Below are positions 1 to 6,063 of a DNA stretch of 10,562 nucleotides, piece by piece (the stretch's first letter is position 1; each line of letters opens with the position of its first letter). Location: positions 546-11,107 of the forward strand of contig JAJYIO010000042.1 in assembly GCA_021790035.1 (NCBI GenBank). The letters run 5' to 3'. Under the pieces are notes generated by a model. That model saw only the letters and a program-made list of their open reading frames with translations. It did no database searches and had not been told where the DNA came from. This stretch comes from a bacterium (GTDB taxonomy: Bacteria; Cyanobacteriota; Sericytochromatia; S15B-MN24; VGJW01). Position numbers and translations under genes: made by a program.

Positions 1-2
1 AG

Positions 3-50
3 CTCGTCGTGCGGCTCCCCAACCTGGACGAGATCGCACCATCCTCTTGA
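3..50 (+). CDS. C-terminal tail of an upstream gene (partial)
   Basis: The third forward frame reads L-V-V-R-L-P-N-L-D-E-I-A-P-S-S and then TGA at 48-50. Third codon positions are mostly G or C, as in the real genes nearby, and a hairpin starts 3 nt after the stop, as often seen at gene ends. Only 15 residues are visible, so no family or function can be given. The piece could also be a chance open stretch, since a run this short is weak evidence alone. Confidence 0.4.
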   Translation, partial: LVVRLPNLDEIAPSS

Positions 51-53
51 GTT

Positions 54-70
54 CCAGCCGGTAGGGCTGG
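54..70 (+). terminator. Hairpin just after the upstream stop codon, possible weak terminator
   Basis: CCAGCC (54-59) pairs perfectly with GGCTGG (65-70) around a 5-nt loop, starting 3 nt after the TGA at 48-50. The position suits a transcript 3' end. What follows (CCTTGCGT) is not a U-tract, so an intrinsic terminator is not well supported. It may instead be a 3'-end-stabilising or Rho-assisted structure. Confidence 0.3.
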
Positions 71-99
71 CCTTGCGTCCGCGGAATCGCCCGCGGCCT

Positions 100-164
100 C
101 GCCGCTCCGGATGGCCCCGGGGAGCGGCGCCGGGGCTGGCTGATCGCGGGCCGCCGGGGCTTTT
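100..164 (+). promoter_or_regulatory. GC-rich leader with competing hairpins upstream of the protease gene
   Basis: A 9-bp stem joins 100-108 to 121-129 around a 12-nt loop. GGCCCCGG at 113-120 can pair with either of two identical copies of CCGGGGCT, at 130-137 and 154-161. The second copy runs straight into T161-T164. Two alternative partners, one followed by a short T-run, is the layout of an attenuator or of a weak terminator for the upstream gene. High GC alone makes such pairings common, so this is a structural observation and no ligand or leader peptide is proposed. Confidence 0.25.
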
Positions 165-171
165 GGTGCAA

Positions 172-190
172 GCTTAAACATCGCTTAAGC
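172..190 (+). promoter_or_regulatory. GCTTAA direct repeats 11 bp apart, possible response-regulator site
   Basis: GCTTAA occurs at 172-177 and again at 183-188, one helical turn apart, in the only A/T-rich patch of the leader of the protease gene. OmpR/PhoB-family regulators bind tandem repeats of this spacing, and the cyanobacterial Pho box (PyTTAAPyPy with a 3-bp gap) looks much like this pair. Only two repeats are visible and no clear -35/-10 pair is nearby, so this is a candidate operator or promoter region only. Confidence 0.3.
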
Positions 191-267
191 CCACTGGACG
201 CAATGTCGGGTGCCGCGGAGGCGACAACCTCTCTGGTCGCCATGGTGCCGGCGAAGAGGAGGACGAG

Positions 268-1758
268 ATGCCGCGATACAACGCAGCCGTGATGGCTTTG
301 TTGATTCTGTCCGGCTGTGGCACGGCGCCCTCGATCTCCCTGCCTCGTCCCTTCATGCCCCAGTCGGCCGCGGCGACCGCCCAGAGCGCGCAGTCGCAGG
401 CAAGCGCGGGTACGTCATCTTCGAATCCCGTTGCGGGTCAACAGCCCCAGCCCACGGCTCCCGAGCCGGTTCCGGCCGTTTCCCTCCCAAGCTTCTCGGG
501 CCTGGCGGGCAACGCCGCCGTCGAGGCTCCTCTGGTCAATCAACCCGCGCCCAAGCTCGGTTCGTGCTCGGCGAGCGGCAACGACGGCTCGGCCCCCAGC
601 GGCGCGCAGGCGGATCAGTCGTGCTTTGCCACCCCCACGCTGTCGAGCGTGCCCAACGAGATCATCGTGGCCGTCAAGCCGGGCCAGCAGCTGCGGCAGC
701 TCCAGTCGCTTTCGGGATTCCGCACCGTCTCCTCGGTCAACGTGGGCGTCACCTACCAGGTCGTGCAGATCCCGGCAAACATGACGGTCCAGCAGGCCGA
801 GGCCGTCTACGCCCAGGATCCTGCGGTCGCCTCGGTCCAGGAGGATCACGTCTACTCGGTCTCGGACTACAGCGTGCAGGCCACCGACCCCAACGATCCG
901 GGCGAATCCTCGCAGTGGGGTATGCAGCAGGTCGACGCTCCGCAGGCCTGGGCGCAGAATATCGACGCCTCCAACATCACGGTCGCGGTTCTCGATACCG
1001 GCATCGATTACACCCATCCCAAGCTCGCAGGGCGCGTGGAGCTCGGCTGGAATTTCGCTGACGGCAACAAGGACGTCTCGGATCATTTCGGCCACGGCAC
1101 CCATGTGGCAGGCATCATCGGCGCTCAGGGTGGCGACGGCGGCCTCGAGGGCGTGTGCGACACCTGCAAGCTGATGGCCATCAAGGTGCTGGGCGACAAC
1201 GGCGAGGGCACGACCGACGCTGTCATCCAGGGCATCCAGTACGCCGTGGAGTACGGGGCCAACATCATCAACATGAGCCTCGGCTCGTCCGATACCGCGG
1301 TCGATCCTGCCCTCGGTCAGGCGATCGCTTACGCTCGCCAGCACAACGTCCTGGTCATCTGCGCCGCGGGCAACGATGGCGGTGATGTCACTTCGCCGGC
1401 CAACGATCCCAATGCCATCGCGGTCAGCAGCACCAGCAAGTTCCTGTGGTGGGAGTACCTGTCCTGGTTCTCCAACCGCGGGTCCAAGATCGAGGTCGGC
1501 GCACCCGGCGGCGGCATCTGGTCGACCGTTCCGGAGACGCCCAACGAGACGGGTGCCATCGGCTATGCCAAGCTCTCGGGCACCAGCATGGCGGCCCCGA
1601 TGGTCTCGGGTGAGGCCGCGCTCATCGAGGCCGAGCATCCCGAGTTCGACGCCGACGCGGTCCAGCAGCGCATCGACCAGGCGGTCGATGTCTGGGATGG
1701 CGGTCGCAACGACAAGGTGGGCTTCGGCCGCATCCGGCTCGATCTCGCGGTTCAGTAA
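268..1758 (+). CDS. Lipoprotein subtilisin-like serine protease (peptidase S8)
   Basis: This is a 496-residue secreted endopeptidase, probably lipid-anchored on the outside of the cytoplasmic membrane or in the outer membrane. Residues 1-17 are a short lipoprotein signal ending in the lipobox L-S-G-C (Cys17). Residues 30-75 are a Ser/Ala/Pro/Gln-rich linker. Residues about 127-197 look like an inhibitor-I9-type propeptide (V-P-N-E-I-I-V-A-V-K-P-G, then A-S-V-Q-E-D). The catalytic domain (about 213-496) has the full triad: Asp243 in VLDTGID, His276 in HGTHVAG and Ser440 in GTSMAAP, with oxyanion Asn369 in AAGND. The chain ends right after the protease fold, so there is no C-terminal binding domain. 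Extra cysteines are Cys100, Cys119 and a CxxC (297/300). The start is set by a perfect AGGAGG at 257-262, 5 nt before the ATG. The family call is secure; the substrate is unknown. Confidence 0.95.
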   Translation: MPRYNAAVMALLILSGCGTAPSISLPRPFMPQSAAATAQSAQSQASAGTSSSNPVAGQQPQPTAPEPVPAVSLPSFSGLAGNAAVEAPLVNQPAPKLGSCSASGNDGSAPSGAQADQSCFATPTLSSVPNEIIVAVKPGQQLRQLQSLSGFRTVSSVNVGVTYQVVQIPANMTVQQAEAVYAQDPAVASVQEDHVYSVSDYSVQATDPNDPGESSQWGMQQVDAPQAWAQNIDASNITVAVLDTGIDYTHPKLAGRVELGWNFADGNKDVSDHFGHGTHVAGIIGAQGGDGGLEGVCDTCKLMAIKVLGDNGEGTTDAVIQGIQYAVEYGANIINMSLGSSDTAVDPALGQAIAYARQHNVLVICAAGNDGGDVTSPANDPNAIAVSSTSKFLWWEYLSWFSNRGSKIEVGAPGGGIWSTVPETPNETGAIGYAKLSGTSMAAPMVSGEAALIEAEHPEFDADAVQQRIDQAVDVWDGGRNDKVGFGRIRLDLAVQ

Positions 1759-1785
1759 CGCTCGGCGGCCCGTTCGCCCGCAGGC

Positions 1786-1798
1786 TATACTTTGGCCA
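1786..1798 (+). promoter_or_regulatory. Predicted leaderless promoter of the deacetylase gene
   Basis: TATACT at 1786-1791 matches the -10 consensus at five of six positions in an otherwise GC-rich gap. The A of the ATG at 1798 lies 7 nt after its last base, where transcription would be expected to start. No Shine-Dalgarno sequence precedes this ATG. A -10 box ending 6 nt before the start codon is the signature of leaderless genes in bacteria such as Deinococcus and Actinobacteria. No good -35 is seen at 16-18 bp, which is common for such promoters. Confidence 0.5.
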
Positions 1799-2469
1799 TG
1801 GCGGCCCAGCTGGACAACCCGTACCACGGCGTTCCCCTCCTCCTCTCGCACCGCGTCGGGACGCACCTCGAGACGGCGGATCGGGAGATCGTCCTGACCT
1901 TCGACGATGGCCCTCATCCCGACGCATCGGGGCCGATCCTGGACCTCCTGGCCCGGTACGGCGCGAGGGCCACCTTCTTCCTCATCGGCCACAACGTCCG
2001 GCGCTATCCGGATCTCGTGCGCAGGATGCAGGCCGAGGGCCATACTCTGGGCAACCACACCGACACGCATCCCAAGCTTCCGGAGATCGACACCTTGCGC
2101 CTCCGGACCGAGCTCGAGGCCTGTCAGGATGCCATCAAGGCCGCGTCGGGGGCTGCGCCTACCCTCTTTCGCCCGTCTTACGGCCGCTACGACGATCGCG
2201 TGCTGGCCGAGTGCGATCGGCTCGGCCTGCGGGTGGTGCAGTGGTCCGCAATGGTGTGGGACTGGCTGGCGCCTTCGGTAGAGGATGCCGTGACCGCCTT
2301 CTCGGCCCAGCTCGCGCCGGGAGCCATCTTGCTCCTGCACGACGGCTCCAACATCCGGCGAGATTCCCGAGCTGCCACGGTTGCACTCCTGGGACCCCTG
2401 CTCGAGCGGGCCCGGGATCAGGGGTTTCGGGTCGTTCCGCTGGGCGATCGCCTGGCGTGGTTGCGTTAG
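1798..2469 (+). CDS. NodB-type polysaccharide deacetylase (carbohydrate esterase 4)
   Basis: This 223-residue metal-dependent enzyme of the NodB fold removes N- or O-acetyl groups from a polysaccharide such as chitin oligomers, peptidoglycan or xylan. The CE4 motifs are in order: TFDDGP with Asp36 (base) and Asp37 (metal), H87-T-D-T-H91 (metal ligands), R125-P-S-Y-G replacing the usual RPPYG, the Trp-rich motif 4 (W149 to W156) and L180-H181-D182 with the catalytic His. It is the bare catalytic domain. No signal peptide or membrane anchor is visible, so it may act on cytoplasmic or nascent glycans or leave by another route. The ATG at 1798 is preferred over an in-frame TTG at 1792 because of the -10 box at 1786-1791. 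The gene lies 39 nt after the protease stop. The family call is secure; the substrate is unknown. Confidence 0.95.
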   Translation: MAAQLDNPYHGVPLLLSHRVGTHLETADREIVLTFDDGPHPDASGPILDLLARYGARATFFLIGHNVRRYPDLVRRMQAEGHTLGNHTDTHPKLPEIDTLRLRTELEACQDAIKAASGAAPTLFRPSYGRYDDRVLAECDRLGLRVVQWSAMVWDWLAPSVEDAVTAFSAQLAPGAILLLHDGSNIRRDSRAATVALLGPLLERARDQGFRVVPLGDRLAWLR

Positions 2470-2523
2470 CGTTCCAAGCGTCTTCGCGCCACTGGAAATC
2501 GGTTCTCCGAACCCTTCGTCCTG

Positions 2524-2539
2524 TGGTAGATTCGGACGG
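2524..2539 (+). promoter_or_regulatory. Predicted extended -10 promoter for the lipoprotein gene
   Basis: TGG followed by TAGATT (2524-2532) fits an extended -10 element (TGnTATAAT) with four of six core matches. Transcription would begin near 2539, giving a leader of about 73 nt before the ATG at 2612. No convincing -35 is seen, as is usual for extended -10 promoters. The leader holds a second purine-rich block (CAGGAGG, about 2542) as well as the real Shine-Dalgarno site at 2598-2604. Confidence 0.4.
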
Positions 2540-2611
2540 TGCAGGAGGAAGCCTCGACCGGCATCCTGAGCCGTATTCCGGGTCACGCACGGACACAGAG
2601 GAGGTCGACCC

Positions 2612-3895
2612 ATGGCCAGCCATCATGCCAGCGCAATCGCCGGGATCGTCACGGCTCTTTTTGCTGCCACGGGCTGCTCTCCGGTCACCAACGTCGGCAA
2701 CTCCGCGCAGGCACAGCAATCGGATGTATCGACGGCGATCAACACCGTGCTCACGGAGTTCGAGGACTCCGCCGATCTCTCCGGGGATTCCGCGAATGCC
2801 ACGAGCTTCCTGGAGAGTGCTCAGGACGACAGCTCGGGCACCGGGATCTCGGCGCAGGCGCTACGCGGGGTCCAGGACGTGACGGGCAATCTGTCGGCGC
2901 AGTATGCCTGGCCGACCCCCCAGTCCTCCACCTCGTTCGTGCTCGCGGCTCCCGACCCCAGTAATCGCCCCTACTGGCTCTACGAGCTCGTCACGAACAG
3001 CGCGGACCATTCGCCCACCGCCACCGTCGTCAGCCGCAACAAGCGGTGGACCCTCTCCACCACCTACTACGTGAGCCAGGGGACCAAGACCTATCTCCCG
3101 CCTTTCGGCTCGGAGCAGATCGTCGTAGCCACCTCGGATGGCAAGGTGCACGAGGACGAGATCGTCTCCCCGGAGGCCACGGCCACGATCGCGACCGCGG
3201 CCACCCCTTCCATTCCGGCGATCTTCGCGACCAGCGGATTGATCCCCTCCATGGCTCTCATCCGCTCGGCCACGCTCACCTTTCCGGCCTTCGGTTACAC
3301 CGACGGCGACCTCAACACGGCGGTCGGTGGCCGCTGGGTGGCCTACGATCAGAGCGTGGAACCGACCGCCGGGACGTACTATCCGATCTCCGCGTGGATG
3401 CGGGCTCTCAAGGTATCGCGGGTTGATGCTTCGGGCAGCTTCACGGTCTACCGTTACGATATAGCGACAAACTACCATACCCTGGTCAATGCGCAGCAGC
3501 ACACCGTCAAGGCGCCCCTGGAGTTCATCACCGACGACTACAACGCGGCCAAGGGGACCGAGTGGCACGACGACCGGGCATACGATCCCAGCACCAATAC
3601 CTGGATCGGCAACGGTTACTTCGTGCCCGAGGGCGGTGCCACGCATTCCATCGCCACCACCTGGGCGGCCGGGGCCACGTCCGGTCCGGACGTCTGGACG
3701 CGCACGGCGAGCTGGACCGACCCCAAGGGGAATACGATCGGGTACATGCTGGACTACAACTTCGACCAGTCGGGGACCGGCAGCGTATCGGTCGACGGCC
3801 TGACGGTAGCCACGCTCACGTGGGCTCCCGATCTCAAGGGGACGGCTACCCTCACGTCCGGCCAGACCCGGACCTATCGCGTCCCGCGCCCCTAG
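2612..3895 (+). CDS. Putative lipoprotein of unknown function
   Basis: This 427-residue predicted lipoprotein has a short hydrophobic signal (residues about 7-19) ending in A-A-T-G-C, with Cys22 as the likely lipidated residue and the only cysteine in the protein. I do not recognise a family. After an Asp/Ser/Gln-rich stretch (25-75) the chain is rich in Thr, Ser, Tyr, Trp and Gly in alternating patterns typical of exported beta-sheet proteins. The last 60 residues read as successive beta hairpins (G-S-V-S-V-D-G-L-T-V-A-T-L-T-W). No catalytic motif stands out. The start is well supported by GAGGAGG at 2598-2604, 7 nt before the ATG. It follows two envelope-type genes. The TAG stop lies inside the left CTAG that flanks the MITE-like element, so the original 3' end of the gene may have been at exactly this point. 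Confidence 0.82.
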   Translation: MASHHASAIAGIVTALFAATGCSPVTNVGNSAQAQQSDVSTAINTVLTEFEDSADLSGDSANATSFLESAQDDSSGTGISAQALRGVQDVTGNLSAQYAWPTPQSSTSFVLAAPDPSNRPYWLYELVTNSADHSPTATVVSRNKRWTLSTTYYVSQGTKTYLPPFGSEQIVVATSDGKVHEDEIVSPEATATIATAATPSIPAIFATSGLIPSMALIRSATLTFPAFGYTDGDLNTAVGGRWVAYDQSVEPTAGTYYPISAWMRALKVSRVDASGSFTVYRYDIATNYHTLVNAQQHTVKAPLEFITDDYNAAKGTEWHDDRAYDPSTNTWIGNGYFVPEGGATHSIATTWAAGATSGPDVWTRTASWTDPKGNTIGYMLDYNFDQSGTGSVSVDGLTVATLTWAPDLKGTATLTSGQTRTYRVPRP

Positions 3896-4071
3896 CCTGC
3901 ACTATTCATGGCCCGCTACTCGACCGTCGCAGATCGGCCCGCCTGCTTCGTTGCACCGCGGTCCGTCGGTCCTCACGTACTGTTCAAGTACGCTGCGTCC
4001 CTCGGGCCTCGTGCGCCTCGCATCCGGACCGATCTGCTCGGTCTCGCTACGCGAGCCGTGAATAATCCAGG
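3896..4071. mobile_element. MITE-like palindromic element flanked by CTAG
   Basis: The 176-bp stretch starts CCTGCACTATTCATGG (3896-3911) and ends with the inverted counterpart of CCTGGATTATTCACGG (4056-4071), matching at 13 of 16 positions. CTAG flanks both ends (3892-3895 and 4072-4075), as a 4-bp target duplication would. Further inverted arms lie inside: 3922-3941 against 4025-4043 share GACCG and GCAGATCGG, and a central stem joins CGTACT (3976-3981) to AGTACG (3987-3992) around a 5-nt loop. All share a centre near 3984, so the whole element can fold into one long imperfect hairpin. It encodes no transposase. The terminal CCTGGATT resembles, from memory, ends of the IS1380 family; this is not verified. 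CTAG is itself a palindrome, so the target-duplication reading is not proven by one copy. Confidence 0.7.
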
Positions 4072-4074
4072 CTA
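4061..4074 (+). promoter_or_regulatory. Possible outward -10 element in the right end of the MITE
   Basis: AATAAT at 4061-4066, inside the right terminal repeat, matches TATAAT at five of six positions and ends 8 nt before the GTG at 4075. Transcription could start near 4073-4075 and give a leaderless or nearly leaderless methyltransferase mRNA. No -35 is visible at the expected spacing (4038-4043 is TCGGTC), so this is weak. The alternative is readthrough from the lipoprotein gene. Confidence 0.3.
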
Positions 4075-5976
4075 GTGTCCTTGGGCGTCTGGCAGCTGGC
4101 CGACGAGGCGATTGCGGGCCTCGGCGATGCCTTCCCGGGCCATCACGATGCGCTCCTCGCCTTCGTCGGCCGCTGCGGACACCGCCTTGACGCGGAACGG
4201 GGCGGCGAGGCATTGCCGCAAGCCTCATGGCCCGAGCTGCTGGAGCGGTTCGAGTCGGCCTGCGACGCACTGTGGCAGCACGCGCCGGAAGCCGAGAGGA
4301 GGGCGCTGGGACAGGTCTTCTCGCCGTCCGAGATCATCGACGAGATCCTGGACGACGTCGGGTTCGACGGCCTGGCGCCGGGCCGGATCCTCGATCCGGC
4401 CTGTGGCACCGGGGCCTTCCTGGCGCGAGCGGCCCGTCGCATCCTGGGCGGATGCCCGCACGGGACGATCGCTTCCGCGGCTGCCTTCGTGGCCCGGCGC
4501 GCCTTGTCAGAGGTCGTCGGCATCGAGATCGATCCGCCGACGGCCGCGCTGGCCCGCATCCGGATCGCCCTGGTGGTCGCGGGGCACCTGGCTGCCATCG
4601 ATCAGCTCGCTCTCGTCCGCGAACTTCCGGCCCCCCAGGTCCTCACGGCGGACGCGCTCACCATACCGGCTCCTGGCGGGGACTTCCGCTGGATCGTCGG
4701 CAACCCGCCCTACCTCGAGGCCAAGCGAGCCGATCCGGCCGACAAGAGGCGCTGGCGCCAGCGCTTTGGCGCCCGCCTGGACGGGGCTTTCGATCTCTAC
4801 GTCTGCTTTCTCGAGCTGGCGCTGGAATGGCTCTCGCCGGGCGGCGATCTGGGCATGATCGTGCCGAACAAGTTCCTGGTGAACCGCTACGCGCGCGGCC
4901 TTCGTCAGCGCATGCTGGACCTCTGCCCGCCGGTCACTCTGCGGGACGCCTCCGAGAGGGAGGTCTTCGTGCGAGTGGGGGTCTATCCGATCACGCTGCA
5001 TGCCCGCCGCGAGGACGGGGCGGTTCCGCCAGGAGCCAATCGCGCCCGAGCTTGCATCGCGATCGGCCCGTCCCGGCGCAGGCAGGAGCTCCCCCTGACA
5101 TCCTTGGCCTCGACGGGACCGGCCTGCACCTGGTTCATTCCCGACGATCTCGAGGTCGGTGGACTGCTAACCCGCCTCCTGGCCAGCGACCTGCCCCGGC
5201 TCGAGGATCTCCTCGCCATTCGCAGCACGGTCTCTTTTCACGAAGTCGGCCTGCGCGAACGCTACGTGCGATCGCCCGGGGACGCGGACATCCAACCCGA
5301 GGGCGACAGCCCGGTCCTGCCCTACCTCGGCGGCAAGAGCTGGGCGCGGCAGAAAGATATCGCTCCTTTCTCGCTACGCTGGGACGGCCACACCATCCGA
5401 TACGCCCAGGCTGAACTCGCGGCCGGGGGGAATCCGTTGCCCGCGCTCTGGCAGTTCCGTTCACCCAAGATCATCTTCTGTCAGCACGCACGGCGGCTGG
5501 CCGCATGTCAGGACGCCGACGGGCGGTTCGTCACGAAGGACGTCTATCCGATCGCACTCGCGCCCGAAGGCTCGCCTGGCGGCTACACGGCAGCGTTTGC
5601 CGCCCTCTTGAACAGTCGCCTCCTGTCGGTCCTCTATGCGGTGCTCTTTCGTGGAATCTGCATCGGCGGGGGCTACTACCACTATCTCCCGGCGTTCCTC
5701 GATCAGTTGCCCTGCCCGCAGCCGGATTCCGGAACCCTGGCCGCCCTTGCGCAGCTGGCGGCCCGGATCCAGCAAGACGGCCCGACGGTGGCTGCCGTGC
5801 GAGAACTCGACGATCGCGTCGAGGACCTGTACGGACTGTCGAATCCGGAGCGTCGCGGCGTCGCCCGGACTTTCCTGCGCTACGCCTCGAACGAGGACCC
5901 TTTCACCGCAGCTCAGCAGGCCATCGCCGCCGAGGATCGCGCCCTCGGCCAGCCGTCTGGCGGACGGCCTCCTTGA
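4075..5976 (+). CDS. DNA adenine N6-methyltransferase, Eco57I/TaqI-like, apparently solitary
   Basis: This 633-residue enzyme is expected to transfer a methyl group from S-adenosylmethionine to the N6 of adenine at a specific DNA site. Residues about 74-92 (R-R-A-L-G-Q-V-F-S-P-S) are the usual entry to the domain. Motif I is D107-P-A-C-G-T-G-A-F, the acidic motif is G149-I-E-I-D-P, and catalytic motif IV is N210-P-P-Y, followed by V-P-N-K-F-L. Residues about 375-548 fit a TaqI-like target-recognition domain (I-I-F-C-Q, L-L-N-S-R-L, G-G-G-Y-Y). The N-terminus is too short for the nuclease domain of a type IIG enzyme, and no separate endonuclease gene is adjacent, so it looks like an orphan methyltransferase. 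The frame is closed by TAA at 4063-4065, leaving GTG 4075 or TTG 4081 as starts. Both lack a strong Shine-Dalgarno site and lie at the MITE border. Confidence 0.92.
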   Translation: MSLGVWQLADEAIAGLGDAFPGHHDALLAFVGRCGHRLDAERGGEALPQASWPELLERFESACDALWQHAPEAERRALGQVFSPSEIIDEILDDVGFDGLAPGRILDPACGTGAFLARAARRILGGCPHGTIASAAAFVARRALSEVVGIEIDPPTAALARIRIALVVAGHLAAIDQLALVRELPAPQVLTADALTIPAPGGDFRWIVGNPPYLEAKRADPADKRRWRQRFGARLDGAFDLYVCFLELALEWLSPGGDLGMIVPNKFLVNRYARGLRQRMLDLCPPVTLRDASEREVFVRVGVYPITLHARREDGAVPPGANRARACIAIGPSRRRQELPLTSLASTGPACTWFIPDDLEVGGLLTRLLASDLPRLEDLLAIRSTVSFHEVGLRERYVRSPGDADIQPEGDSPVLPYLGGKSWARQKDIAPFSLRWDGHTIRYAQAELAAGGNPLPALWQFRSPKIIFCQHARRLAACQDADGRFVTKDVYPIALAPEGSPGGYTAAFAALLNSRLLSVLYAVLFRGICIGGGYYHYLPAFLDQLPCPQPDSGTLAALAQLAARIQQDGPTVAAVRELDDRVEDLYGLSNPERRGVARTFLRYASNEDPFTAAQQAIAAEDRALGQPSGGRPP

Positions 5977-6063
5977 GGGTTGAAACCTCGCCACCCGAGG
6001 AGCCAAGCGCCCAAGCAGCTTGCCTCGGCCGGAGAGCGCAGCGCGGGGGATAGAAATTTCTTG
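5977..6063. other. Convergent gap with small hairpins and no clear terminator
   Basis: The methyltransferase and hydantoinase genes end facing each other across 87 bp. CCTCG (5986-5990) pairs with CGAGG (5996-6000), and CAAGC (6004-6008) with GCTTG (6018-6022). A perfect 10-bp palindrome AGAAATTTCT lies at 6052-6061, right after the stop codon of the minus-strand gene. None is followed by a run of T in either direction, so bidirectional intrinsic termination is possible but not demonstrated. Confidence 0.3.

Noticed and set aside
415..2613. 732-codon open frame on the minus strand across the protease and deacetylase genes
   Set aside because: The forward genes have full catalytic motifs and good start signals. 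The reverse frame is a low-complexity Arg/Gly/Asp-rich shadow produced by GC-rich codon choice.
3896..4071. CRISPR repeat or tRNA-like gene in the palindromic gap
   Set aside because: There is a single symmetric palindrome with no repeated units and no cloverleaf; a transposon-like element explains it better.
4227..5414. 395-codon forward frame inside the methyltransferase gene
   Set aside because: Overlaps the methyltransferase motifs in another phase and has an Arg/Gly/Pro-rich shadow composition.
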